Assembly: GCF_027531705.1 (NCBI RefSeq)
Contig: NZ_JAPZSP010000024.1
Coordinates: 1 to 64,000 of the forward strand
Direction of reading: 5' to 3'
From: Flavobacterium sp.
GTDB taxonomy: Bacteria > Bacteroidota > Bacteroidia > Flavobacteriales > Flavobacteriaceae
Length of the DNA stretch: 64,000 nucleotides
The translations under genes and the position numbers were made by a program. The notes beneath the pieces are model-generated. The model was not told the DNA's origin. It made no database searches and saw nothing but the letters and a program-made list of their open reading frames with translations. How positions within the stretch are numbered: the stretch's first letter is position 1; every line of letters begins with the position of its first letter. Of the stretch, positions 16,605 through 24,257 are shown piece by piece.

Positions 16605-16630
16605 CAAAAAACTCCCACAAATGTGAGAGT
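16605..16630 (-). terminator. intrinsic terminator downstream of rpmF
   Basis: ACTCCCACAA and ATGTGAGAGT (16611-16630) form a hairpin with one mismatch, and on the minus strand it runs into TTTTT. It follows the rpmF stop by 25 bases and precedes fabH. Confidence 0.7.
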
Positions 16631-16655
16631 CCATGTTTATAATTGTAAAAAAACA

Positions 16656-16850
16656 CTACGCAAGCGCAACAGATTTGTCAATAACTACTTGACCTCTGTA
16701 ATACATTTTACCTTCATGCCAGTAAGCTCTGTGGTATAAATGTGCTTCTCCAGTTACAGGACAAGTTGCAATTTGAGCAACTGTAGCTTTATAATGTGTT
16801 CTTCTCTTGTCTCTTCTTGTTTTGGAAATTTTTCTCTTAGGATGTGCCAT
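16656..16850 (-). CDS. rpmF: 50S ribosomal protein L32
   Basis: A 64-residue L32. The N-terminus [19 protein letters not shown] is the L32 hallmark, followed by [15 protein letters not shown]. The second half of the zinc-binding site present in some L32 proteins is not a Cys pair here, as is usual for the Bacteroidota form. It follows the DUF177 gene by nine bases; the yceD-rpmF-fab order is conserved across many bacteria and couples ribosome and lipid synthesis. Confidence 0.97.
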   Translation of the reverse strand: MAHPKRKISKTRRDKRRTHYKATVAQIATCPVTGEAHLYHRAYWHEGKMYYRGQVVIDKSVALA

Positions 16851-16859
16851 TTTACTATA

Positions 16860-17399
16860 TTATTTATCCGTTAATAGATTTTTTAGTTTGTCCCAACGCG
16901 GGTCTGTATTCTCTTCTTTTACTTCTTTTTTATTTTCTTTGATGGTGTGTTCTTTCAACTTTTCTAGAGCTGGAGTGTTTAAAGTTCCATCTTTTATACC
17001 TGGATGAACACGTTTTAGAGGAACTGAAAGAACAATCATTTCATAAATGTATTGAGAAATATCTAGTTGATGTTCGCCATGTGGCAAAATCAATAATTCT
17101 TCATTATCATTATTAAATGTATCTCCAAACTGTACAACTAGTCTAATTTTGCTTTTGATTGGCAAATCAAACATCTCACTTGTCAAATCACATGGAACAT
17201 GAACAGTTCCTTTGTGCTTTAAATCAAGTTCGAGCATTGTACTTTTCTTTTCTAAAACTGCCTCAACTTTGATATCACAACTTTCAAAATCGTCATACTC
17301 AAAGTTATCAAAGAACGCTTTACTTATTTGATATTCAAACTTATGTTTTCCTAATTTTAAACCAACAAAAGGAATTAGGAATTCGTTTAATTGTTTCAT
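16860..17399 (-). CDS. yceD: YceD family (DUF177) protein
   Basis: A 179-residue DUF177 protein. The characteristic central pattern HKGTVHVPCDLTSEMFDLPI and the acidic downstream region with ELLILPHGEHQLDISQYIYE and SVPLKRVHPG are present. YceD relatives are encoded next to rpmF almost everywhere and have been tied to 23S rRNA accumulation and ribosome assembly. I chose the ATG at 17399 (MKQLNEFLIPF); the longer frame reads through the -7 box TATCTTTG at 17433-17440, which is probably the promoter of the unit. Confidence 0.9.
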   Translation of the reverse strand: MKQLNEFLIPFVGLKLGKHKFEYQISKAFFDNFEYDDFESCDIKVEAVLEKKSTMLELDLKHKGTVHVPCDLTSEMFDLPIKSKIRLVVQFGDTFNNDNEELLILPHGEHQLDISQYIYEMIVLSVPLKRVHPGIKDGTLNTPALEKLKEHTIKENKKEVKEENTDPRWDKLKNLLTDK

Positions 17400-17432
17400 T
17401 TCAATATCAATTTTCCCTACTTTATGGGAGCG

Positions 17433-17440
17433 CAAAGATA
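17433..17440 (-). promoter_or_regulatory. -7 box of yceD-rpmF
   Basis: TATCTTTG on the minus strand, 33 bases before the chosen yceD start. No clear -33 element is visible. Confidence 0.45.
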
Positions 17441-17482
17441 TAAAATTATTGAATAAATAAAACTGTTAAGCATTTTTTTTAT

Positions 17483-18544
17483 TTAATATTTTTTTTCTTC
17501 TTGCTTTTCCCTTATTTTCATTGGATTTTGGCTTATGCTTTCATACTGATTTCTCGAATGAAATATATCAATTGCCAGATAAACAGCTTCTTTAAACGAA
17601 TTAAAATCGGCCATATTCTTCCCAGCAATTTCATAAGCAGTTCCATGATCTGGAGAAGTTCTAATTTTATTTAAACCTGCTGTGTAATTTACGCCTTTAC
17701 CAAAAGACAATGTTTTAAACGGAATTAATCCTTGATCATGATAAGTTGCCAGTATTGCATCGTACTTTTCATACTGATTACTTCCAAAAAAACCATCCGC
17801 TGGAAAAGGCCCAAAAACCAATGTTCCTTTATCGAATATTTTCTTTAATGTCGGTTTTAAAATTTCTTCTTCTTCTTTTCCGATAACACCACCATCACCT
17901 GCATGTGGATTCAATCCTAAAACAGCAATTTTTGGTTTATTAATGCTAAAATCTTGAATCAACGTTTTTTTGATGGTTTCGATTTTTTGTGTTATTAATG
18001 ATTCTGTTAAATGTTTTGCCACTTCGTTTACAGGAATATGATCAGTTAACAAACCAACTCTCAAATCATCTTGAACCATAAGCATTAGAGCATTTCCTTC
18101 TAATTCTCTATCCAAATAATCTGTATGCCCTGGAAATTTAAATTCTTCAGACTGAATGTTGTACTTATTGATTGGTGCGGTAACTAAAACATCTATTAAA
18201 CCTTCTTTTAAAGCTTTGGTTGCGGCAACAAAAGATTTTATTGCATATTTCCCAACTGTTTCGTCATTAGCTCCAAAATTAATATCAAAACCTTCTCTCC
18301 AAACATTTAATACATTTATTTTTCCAACAACTACCTGGTCTAATCTATCAATTCCGTGAAGCATTGCTGTTGATTCGAAACTTTTTCTAACAAAAGAAAT
18401 TGTTTTTACGTTAGCAAAAATAACTGGAGTACATAACTCTAACATTCTTGAATCCTCAAAAGTTTTGAGCACGACTTCGCTTCCAATACCGTTTAAATCT
18501 CCAATTGAAATTCCTACGATTATATTTTCTGCCTTTTTTATCAT
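17483..18544 (-). CDS. pdxA: 4-hydroxythreonine-4-phosphate dehydrogenase
   Basis: A 353-residue PdxA, which oxidises 4-phosphohydroxy-L-threonine in DXP-dependent pyridoxal phosphate synthesis. Family features are GISIGDLNGIGSEV at the N-terminus, APINKYNIQ, FPGHTDYLD with the first metal-binding His, GLNPHAGDGGVIGKEE, and ATYHDQGLIPFK plus SPDHGTAYEIAGK with the remaining metal ligands. The length is a little above the usual 330 because of a lysine/glutamate tail. It is divergent from ribE with interleaved promoters between them. Confidence 0.96.
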   Translation of the reverse strand: MIKKAENIIVGISIGDLNGIGSEVVLKTFEDSRMLELCTPVIFANVKTISFVRKSFESTAMLHGIDRLDQVVVGKINVLNVWREGFDINFGANDETVGKYAIKSFVAATKALKEGLIDVLVTAPINKYNIQSEEFKFPGHTDYLDRELEGNALMLMVQDDLRVGLLTDHIPVNEVAKHLTESLITQKIETIKKTLIQDFSINKPKIAVLGLNPHAGDGGVIGKEEEEILKPTLKKIFDKGTLVFGPFPADGFFGSNQYEKYDAILATYHDQGLIPFKTLSFGKGVNYTAGLNKIRTSPDHGTAYEIAGKNMADFNSFKEAVYLAIDIFHSRNQYESISQNPMKIREKQEEKKY

Positions 18545-18572
18545 TTGTAAACGTTATTTATTGCTATTTTTG
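18544..18572 (+). promoter_or_regulatory. promoter of ribE
   Basis: TTTG (18544-18547) and TATTTTTG (18565-18572) are 17 bases apart, a good -33/-7 pair, 30 bases before the ribE ATG. The -33 element overlaps the first codon of the divergent pdxA gene. Confidence 0.6.
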
Positions 18573-18578
18573 AAGTTG

Positions 18579-18586
18579 CAAATTTA
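18579..18586 (-). promoter_or_regulatory. -7 box of pdxA
   Basis: TAAATTTG on the minus strand, 34 bases before the pdxA start. It lies only seven bases from the ribE -7 box, so the two divergent promoters overlap. Confidence 0.4.
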
Positions 18587-18602
18587 GTAAAATAAAACAA
18601 GA

Positions 18603-19190
18603 ATGTTTACAGGAATAATAGAAACACTTGGCACAGTTCAAGAAATAAGAAAAAACGAGGATAATTACGATATTACAATAGCTTCTTCGATTACAAATGA
18701 GTTAAAAGTAGACCAAAGTGTTGCACATAATGGTGTTTGTTTGACTGTTGTGTCAATTTCAGATTCAAAATATACAGTAACTGCTATTAAAGAAACGATT
18801 CAAAAAACAAATTTAAGTGATTGGAGTGTTGGTGATTTAGTCAATCTAGAAAGAGCTATGAAACTTGGAGACAGACTTGATGGCCACATTGTACAAGGTC
18901 ATGTTGACCAAATAGGGACTTGTATAAATATTGAAAACGCTAACGGAAGTTGGTATTTTACTTTTGAATACAACCCAGATTTGAAGAATCTAACTATTGA
19001 AAAAGGTTCAATTACTGTAAATGGAGTGAGCTTAACCGTTGTGAATTCTAAAAAAAATGAATTTAGTGTAGCTATTATCCCATACACATATGAAAACACC
19101 AATTTCAAGTCTATAAAAATTGGAACAAAAATAAATTTAGAATTTGATGTTATTGGTAAGTACATTACAAAATTGCAAAGTAACTACTAG
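18603..19190 (+). CDS. ribE: riboflavin synthase alpha chain
   Basis: A 195-residue trimeric riboflavin synthase that dismutates two 6,7-dimethyl-8-ribityllumazine molecules to riboflavin. Two lumazine-binding repeats are visible: repeat 1 starts MFTGIIETLGTV and contains AHNGVCLTVVS; repeat 2 starts GHIVQGHVDQIG and contains KGSITVNGVSLTVV. The length is normal. It stands alone, diverging from pdxA, and ends just before a bidirectional terminator shared with the PID-CTERM gene. No FMN riboswitch is seen upstream. Confidence 0.96.
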   Translation: MFTGIIETLGTVQEIRKNEDNYDITIASSITNELKVDQSVAHNGVCLTVVSISDSKYTVTAIKETIQKTNLSDWSVGDLVNLERAMKLGDRLDGHIVQGHVDQIGTCINIENANGSWYFTFEYNPDLKNLTIEKGSITVNGVSLTVVNSKKNEFSVAIIPYTYENTNFKSIKIGTKINLEFDVIGKYITKLQSNY

Positions 19191-19199
19191 TAAAAAACA

Positions 19200-19228
19200 A
19201 AAAACTTCAAATTTACTTTGAAGTTTTT
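19200..19228. terminator. bidirectional terminator overlapping the PID-CTERM stop
   Basis: AAAAACTTCAAA (19200-19211) and TTTGAAGTTTTT (19217-19228) are perfect 12-base reverse complements with a five-base loop. The right arm encodes the last residues of the small PID-CTERM protein, so the terminator lies partly inside that gene. Confidence 0.85.
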
Positions 19229-19422
19229 ATCATTTTATTGTTATATATTTTGTAAATTCCGAAAGCTAAGGAAACAACTAATAAGACATATATATTTCCA
19301 TCAATAGGCAAACCAACAGGCGGAGCAGCCGGCGGCGGCGGCGGACCTTGCTTAGCTTGTGAAGCAATTGTAACAAAAAACAATACAACTGCAAAAAATG
19401 GCTTACTCACTATTTTATTCAT
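19213..19422 (-). CDS. small PID-CTERM-type sorted membrane protein
   Basis: A 69-residue protein with three parts: a signal peptide ending in IASQA, a proline-rich stretch GPPPPPAAPPVG followed at once by LPIDG, and a transmembrane helix (NIYVLLVVSLAFGIYKIY) with a basic tail (NNKMIKTSK). This layout matches the short PID-CTERM proteins of Flavobacteriaceae, proposed substrates of an exosortase F-type sorting system. There is almost no mature domain, so its role is unknown. The call depends on my memory of the PID motif; no exosortase gene is in the window. Confidence 0.65.
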   Translation of the reverse strand: MNKIVSKPFFAVVLFFVTIASQAKQGPPPPPAAPPVGLPIDGNIYVLLVVSLAFGIYKIYNNKMIKTSK

Positions 19423-19591
19423 AAGATTGTAAAACTAAATAAATTTTAAACTTAACAAAATTAAACTTCTGTCAAATTGAAATTATCTCTAAATTAGGGA
19501 CAAAAATACAATTTCAAATGGAAAAAAAAATTTTTTTTGATTAAAACTCAAAAAAAAAAACGTTTTAATAACAATCTCTACTTCATTTTAT

Positions 19592-19624
19592 AAAAAAACC
19601 GTCTAGAAAAATTCTAAACGGTTT
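19592..19624 (-). terminator. intrinsic terminator downstream of tRNA
   Basis: AAACCGTCTAGAA (19596-19608) and TTCTAAACGGTTT (19612-19624) pair with one mismatch. On the minus strand the hairpin begins five bases after the tRNA 3' end and runs into a T7 tract. Confidence 0.8.
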
Positions 19625-19629
19625 GGAGG

Positions 19630-19703
19630 TGGTCCCACTTGGAATCGAACCAAGCACCTACTGATTATGAGTCAGTTGCTCTAACCGAATGAGCTATAGG
19701 ACC
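19630..19703 (-). tRNA. tRNA with CAU anticodon (Met elongator or Ile2)
   Basis: A 74-base cloverleaf on the minus strand. Acceptor strands GGTCCTA and TGGGACC pair with one G-T. The D arm GCTCATTCGGTTAGAGC, the anticodon stem ACTGA/TCAGT around loop CTCATAA, and the T arm CTTGGTTCGATTCCAAG are all intact. The anticodon is CAT and discriminator A; CCA is not encoded. The A-T at 7-66 and the absence of initiator features rule out tRNA-fMet. Whether it is elongator Met or lysidine-modified Ile2 cannot be settled by eye. Confidence 0.93.
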
Positions 19704-19834
19704 TTTATTGAGGTTGCAATATTACTACTATTTTTGATTTGTTGCAACTTTTTTATGAGTATTAATGTTCAAAATTAAATTATACTGAAAATAATAATTC
19801 TGAAAAGATTGATTCTTATTCGTTTAGCCAAAAT

Positions 19835-20236
19835 TTATTTAATTTCTTGACAAAGTTCAACCAAAACGCCATTTGTTGTTTTTGGATGCAAAAAAACCAC
19901 TAACTTATTATCAGCTCCTTTTTTTGGAATTTCATTTAAAACTACAAATCCTTCACCTTTCAATCGGATTACTTCTTTTTCAATATCTTCTACATCAAAA
20001 GCTATGTGATGGATTCCTTCTCCTTTTTTTTCTATAAATTTTGCAATTGGACTATCCGGATTTGTAGCTTCTAATAACTCTATTTTATTAGGTCCATTCA
20101 TAAAAAAGGAGGTCTTCACACCTTCGCTTGCGACTTCTTCTTGTTTGTAAGCAGGTGCTCCAAATAATTTTTCGAAAACTAAATTTGACGTTTCTAAATC
20201 TTTTACTGCAATACCAATATGTTCGATTTTTCTCAT
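19835..20236 (-). CDS. mce: methylmalonyl-CoA epimerase
   Basis: A 133-residue vicinal-oxygen-chelate protein with the paired beta-alpha-beta-beta-beta modules of methylmalonyl-CoA epimerase, which interconverts the R and S forms of methylmalonyl-CoA. Metal-ligand positions are visible as IEHIGIAVKDLE (His), IELLEATNPDSPIAKFIEKK, GIHHIAFDVEDIE (His) and GVLVELCQE (Glu). The length is typical. A TAACTTTG -7 box lies at 20256-20263. It stands alone between the tRNA and rbfA. Confidence 0.93.
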   Translation of the reverse strand: MRKIEHIGIAVKDLETSNLVFEKLFGAPAYKQEEVASEGVKTSFFMNGPNKIELLEATNPDSPIAKFIEKKGEGIHHIAFDVEDIEKEVIRLKGEGFVVLNEIPKKGADNKLVVFLHPKTTNGVLVELCQEIK

Positions 20237-20339
20237 TGATTCACTTATTTGATAGCAAAGTTAATAATTCAATCTGGCAACTACTAATGATTTTTGTCAT
20301 AAGTCGTGTTTAGATTTATCTACTATAATTTAAAAATTG

Positions 20340-20347
20340 TATTTTTG
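20340..20347 (+). promoter_or_regulatory. -7 box five bases before the rbfA ATG
   Basis: TATTTTTG is followed by CAGC and then ATG at 20352. With the usual spacing the transcript would start at or beside the A of ATG, giving a leaderless mRNA. No -33 TTG is found at standard spacing. Confidence 0.45.
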
Positions 20348-20351
20348 CAGC

Positions 20352-20744
20352 ATGGAAACAAATAGACAGAAAAAAATTGGTGGCGTTCTACAAAAAGATT
20401 TGGTAGATATTTTGCAAGGTGAAATAAGAAAAAACGGAATTTCTAATTTGGTTATTTCTGTTTCTAAAGTTGTCGTTACTACCGATTTGTCAGTAGCATC
20501 CGTGCATTTGAGTATTTTTCCGCAAGAAAAAGCTGCTGAAACATTGGCTGCTATCAAAAGTAATACTCCATTAATAAAACACGATTTGTCACAACGTGTT
20601 AAATTGCAATTGCGTAAAGTTCCGAATTTGACTTTTTACATCGATGATTCATTAGATTATATTGAAAAAATCGATAATGCTCTGAAAATGAAAGAGAATC
20701 CAATTGAAAATCGTGACTTATTAGAACGTAGAAAGAAATTTTAA
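20352..20744 (+). CDS. rbfA: 30S ribosome-binding factor RbfA
   Basis: A 130-residue RbfA, a KH-fold factor that binds the 30S subunit during late 16S maturation. METNRQKKIGGVLQKDLVDIL at the N-terminus and the central VTTDLSVASVHLSIF are family-typical. The C-terminal part RKVPNLTFYIDDSLDYIEKI carries the usual conserved Asp/Ser near the end. I chose the ATG at 20352; upstream sequence in frame is the -7 box. The next gene begins four bases after its stop, so rbfA and the permease are one operon. Confidence 0.94.
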   Translation: METNRQKKIGGVLQKDLVDILQGEIRKNGISNLVISVSKVVVTTDLSVASVHLSIFPQEKAAETLAAIKSNTPLIKHDLSQRVKLQLRKVPNLTFYIDDSLDYIEKIDNALKMKENPIENRDLLERRKKF

Positions 20745-20748
20745 AAAA

Positions 20749-21948
20749 TTGAATTTCCCTTTATACATAGCCAAACGATACCTTAAAAGTGCCAGCAAAA
20801 ACAATGCAATAAACATTATAAATGGAATTGCGTCACTTGGAATAATCGTTGGTGCAATGGCTTTGTTTGTGGTTTTATCCGTTTTTAGTGGATTAAAAGA
20901 TTTTAGTTTGTCTTTCAGTAATGATTCCGACCCTGATTTGAAAGTTAGCGCTACATTGGGTAAATCATTTTACGTTTCTGCTATACAAAACGAAAAACTT
21001 CTAAAAATAAATGGCATTGCAGCTTCTAGCAAAGTTCTAGAAGACAGAGTACTTTTTATGTTTGACGGAAAAGAAATTGTTACTTATCTCAAAGGAGTTG
21101 ATGCTTCTTATGGCAAAGTAAACGATGTAAAAAAAACTATTTTTCAAGGCGATTGGCTCGAACCCAATACAACACAAGTAGTGGTTGGTTATGGAATTTC
21201 GCAAAAACTATCGTTAGGATTATTTGAATTTAATCATCCATTTGAAGTTTTTGTTCCAAGACCAGGAAAAGGCGCCATAGAAAATCCTGAACAAGCTTTT
21301 AATAAAACCACTATTGCTCCAGTTGGAATATATGCTATAAGTGAAGATTTGGACAGCAAATATGTATATGCGGATTTAGGCTTAGCGCAAAATTTACTCG
21401 AATACAAATCAAATCAAATTTCGGCTATCGAATTGAAATTGAGACCTAATTCAGATGAAGAAATTATTAAAAAAGAACTTCAATCTATCTTCAATAATAA
21501 AGTAACGGTAAAAAATAGAGCACAACTCAATGATTCGTTATACAAAATGCTCAATACCGAAAATATTGCAGTTTATTTGATTTTTACTTTAGTAATTATT
21601 ATCGCGTTATTCAATCTTATTGGCGCGTTAATAATGATGATTTTGGACAAAAAAGAAAATCTGAAAACACTTTACAACCTTGGAGCAGAAGTCAAAAATT
21701 TACGTAAAATATTCTTGTTACAAGGAACGTTACTAAGTGTTTTTGGCGGAATTATTGGTTTACTATTAGGAATTATAATTGTATTACTTCAGCAACAATT
21801 TCAATTTATCATGATTACGCCAACTTTGGCTTACCCGATTGTTTTTAGTATTCAAAATGTACTAATTGTATTTACAACTATTGTCTTGCTAGGTTTTATT
21901 GCAAGTTTTATTGCAAGCAGTAGAGTAACTAAAAAATTGTTGGATTAA
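20749..21948 (+). CDS. LolC/LolE-like ABC transporter permease (TTG start)
   Basis: A 399-residue FtsX/LolC/E-type permease. A first membrane helix (about residues 22-50, GIASLGIIVGAMALFVVLSVFSG) is followed by a periplasmic MacB-like domain, then three helices near 272-300, 320-350 and 362-392. The N-terminus FPLYIAKRYLKSASKNNAIN is typical of the LolE family, which moves lipoproteins out of the inner membrane with the LolD ATPase. The only start near the family N-terminus is TTG at 20749, four bases after rbfA. No ATPase gene is adjacent. It overlaps the end of dusB by four bases. Confidence 0.88.
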   Translation: MNFPLYIAKRYLKSASKNNAINIINGIASLGIIVGAMALFVVLSVFSGLKDFSLSFSNDSDPDLKVSATLGKSFYVSAIQNEKLLKINGIAASSKVLEDRVLFMFDGKEIVTYLKGVDASYGKVNDVKKTIFQGDWLEPNTTQVVVGYGISQKLSLGLFEFNHPFEVFVPRPGKGAIENPEQAFNKTTIAPVGIYAISEDLDSKYVYADLGLAQNLLEYKSNQISAIELKLRPNSDEEIIKKELQSIFNNKVTVKNRAQLNDSLYKMLNTENIAVYLIFTLVIIIALFNLIGALIMMILDKKENLKTLYNLGAEVKNLRKIFLLQGTLLSVFGGIIGLLLGIIIVLLQQQFQFIMITPTLAYPIVFSIQNVLIVFTTIVLLGFIASFIASSRVTKKLLD

Positions 21949-22937
21949 AAAACCTGATAATCAGCGTAAACTTCTTGAATTTCGTCTAAAGCTTTAAACA
22001 AAACTTCTGGGTCTTCTATAGTTACCAACTTTAATCTAAACTCTTTAAAATTCGCAATTCCTTTGAAATAATTCGTGTAATGACGACGCATTTCTACAAT
22101 TCCAAGGCGTTCACCTTTCCAATCCATTGACCACGTTAGATGGTTCCTAGCAGCTTCTACTCTATCGGCAATTGTTGGTTTTGCTAAATGTTCACCAGTT
22201 GTGAAATAATGTTTAATTTCATTAAAAATCCATGGATAACCAATGGCAGCACGACCAATCATCATACCATCAAGACCGAATTTGTTTTTATATTCTAATG
22301 CTTTTTCTGGAGAATCGATATCGCCATTTCCAAAGATTGGCATCGTAATTCTAGGGTTGTTTTTTACACGTTCAATATGACTCCAATCAGAATGCCCTTT
22401 ATACATTTGCGCACGAGTTCTCGCGTGAACTGTTAAAGCTTGAACACCAATATCCTGTAATCGCTCTGCAACCTCATCAATATTTATAGAATTTTCATCC
22501 CAACCCAAACGCGTTTTCACCGTTACCGGAAGACTTGTACCTTTAATTACCGCTTTTGTCAAACGCACCATCAAATCTACATCTTTCAAAACGCCTGCGC
22601 CTGCGCCTTTACAAACTACTTTTTTTACGGGACATCCAAAATTGATATCCACCAAATCGGGTTGAACAGTATCAACAATTCGTGAGGACATTTCCATCGC
22701 TTCTTCATCGCCACCAAATATTTGGATTCCAACTGGACGTTCATAATCAAAAATATCTAATTTCTGACGACTTTTTACAGCATCACGAATCAATCCTTCC
22801 GAAGAAATAAATTCAGAATACATCAAATCTGCACCGTGCAATTTGCACAACCTACGAAATGGCGGATCACTCACGTCTTCCATCGGCGCAAGTAATAGCG
22901 GAAAATCTGGTAATATGATGTTGCCTATTTTGGGCAT
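21945..22937 (-). CDS. dusB: tRNA-dihydrouridine synthase B
   Basis: A 330-residue Dus flavoenzyme that reduces uridines in the tRNA D loop. APMEDVSDPPFRRLC at the N-terminus, INFGCPVKKVVCKGAGAGVL with catalytic Cys102, KTRLGW, VHARTRAQMYKGHSDW, FGNGDI and IGRAAIGYPWIF are all present, along with the helical C-terminal tRNA-binding part. The length is typical for DusB. A TATCTTTG -7 box lies at 22954-22961, 16 bases upstream. Its last four bases overlap the stop of the convergent permease. Confidence 0.95.
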   Translation of the reverse strand: MPKIGNIILPDFPLLLAPMEDVSDPPFRRLCKLHGADLMYSEFISSEGLIRDAVKSRQKLDIFDYERPVGIQIFGGDEEAMEMSSRIVDTVQPDLVDINFGCPVKKVVCKGAGAGVLKDVDLMVRLTKAVIKGTSLPVTVKTRLGWDENSINIDEVAERLQDIGVQALTVHARTRAQMYKGHSDWSHIERVKNNPRITMPIFGNGDIDSPEKALEYKNKFGLDGMMIGRAAIGYPWIFNEIKHYFTTGEHLAKPTIADRVEAARNHLTWSMDWKGERLGIVEMRRHYTNYFKGIANFKEFRLKLVTIEDPEVLFKALDEIQEVYADYQVF

Positions 22938-23043
22938 TGAACTATTTTTTTTGCAAAGATAGTTAAGAATATTTAGTTATGAAATTTAATCTTATGTGTG
23001 ACAATCATTTAAAATTAATAATTATTTTTACAAAAACTATTTG

Positions 23044-24249
23044 ATGCTTTTTCAGTTTGGATCTTACAGTTCGCTTTTACTTATTTCCTTCACACAAGGT
23101 ATGATTTATAGCGCTTTACTACTAAGAAAAGCGATTCAAACCGAAAACAAATCCAATTATTGGTTAAGTCTTTTTATTTTTTTATGCAGCTTATTTATTG
23201 CTCCGTGGATGCTTGGCTTTGCTGGTTGGTATGACAATCAACCTTACAGAGATTTTATGTTTTATATGCCTTTTCAGCAGTTATTTTTTATTGGTCCATT
23301 GATTTATTTTTATACTCAAAGTTTACTCAATCCATCCTTTCGACTCACCCAAAACAACTTTTTACACTTATTACCCGGAATTTTATATTTAGTTTATTCT
23401 GTAGTTATTTGGGTTTATGACCAATTAATTTTACAAGATTACTATTTTTATGCAGATGGAATGGACAAAGACTTTGAAGAATGGTATCAAAAATTGGGTT
23501 TACTTTCTATGATTATCTATTTCTTTTTGAGTATTCGATATTATAATGTCTATAAAAAATTAATGTTTCAAGTTGTAAGTTATGCTGATTCTGTGTTGTT
23601 CAAATGGATTAGAAACTATTTGATTGCCTTTTTAGTGATGTTGCTTTTACCTATTCTATTTGAAATTATCGGATATTTTTATCCCGAAATAAAATCCTAT
23701 CAAGGAAGTTGGTGGTTTTATCTTTTCTTTTCAATTGTTATGTATTACATTGCTATCACTGGATATTCTAATCCCACAAATGCCACAATTCCATTTAAAG
23801 TTTCGCTATTTGATAAAAATCCAATTCTTTTATTGGATTCAAACACTTCCAATGAAGTTGAGTCAGTAATTGATATTGCGCACGAAACATTTGAAGAAAC
23901 GAATTCGCCAGAAATTTCTCTTTGGAAATCTAAGATTGAAAGCTTAATTCAAGAGGAAAAACTTTATCAAAATCCGGAATTAACATTGACCGATTTGGCA
24001 AAAAAACTAGAAACCAATGCTTCTGTAATTTCCAAAACCATCAATCAAGGATTTCAAATGAACTTTAACGATTGTATCAATAATTATAGAATTGAAGCCG
24101 TAAAAAATAGTTTTAGCAATGGCGAACACAAAAAATCAACCTTATTAGGAATCGCTTATGATTGTGGATTTAATTCTAAAGCGACTTTCAACCGCGCTTT
24201 TAAAAAAAATACTGGAAAAACGCCTAAAGAATACTTATTAAATATTTAA
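23044..24249 (+). CDS. membrane-anchored AraC-family transcription regulator
   Basis: A 401-residue protein with about seven hydrophobic helices in residues 10-250 and a C-terminal AraC double HTH (about 290-400): LTLTDLAKKLETNASVISK, NFNDCINNYRIEAVKN, GIAYDCGFNSKATFNRAFKK and TGKTPKEYL. This 7TM plus AraC architecture is common in Bacteroidota and is thought to sense envelope or extracellular signals directly. An in-frame TTG precedes the ATG that I use. It begins a plus-strand run of three AraC regulators; the next starts eight bases after its stop. Confidence 0.88.
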   Translation: MLFQFGSYSSLLLISFTQGMIYSALLLRKAIQTENKSNYWLSLFIFLCSLFIAPWMLGFAGWYDNQPYRDFMFYMPFQQLFFIGPLIYFYTQSLLNPSFRLTQNNFLHLLPGILYLVYSVVIWVYDQLILQDYYFYADGMDKDFEEWYQKLGLLSMIIYFFLSIRYYNVYKKLMFQVVSYADSVLFKWIRNYLIAFLVMLLLPILFEIIGYFYPEIKSYQGSWWFYLFFSIVMYYIAITGYSNPTNATIPFKVSLFDKNPILLLDSNTSNEVESVIDIAHETFEETNSPEISLWKSKIESLIQEEKLYQNPELTLTDLAKKLETNASVISKTINQGFQMNFNDCINNYRIEAVKNSFSNGEHKKSTLLGIAYDCGFNSKATFNRAFKKNTGKTPKEYLLNI

Positions 24250-24257
24250 AATAAACT

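Noticed and set aside
18555..18610. FMN riboswitch in front of ribE
   Set aside because: The leader is only about 30 bases from the -7 box to the ATG, far too short, and no RFN-element motifs are present.
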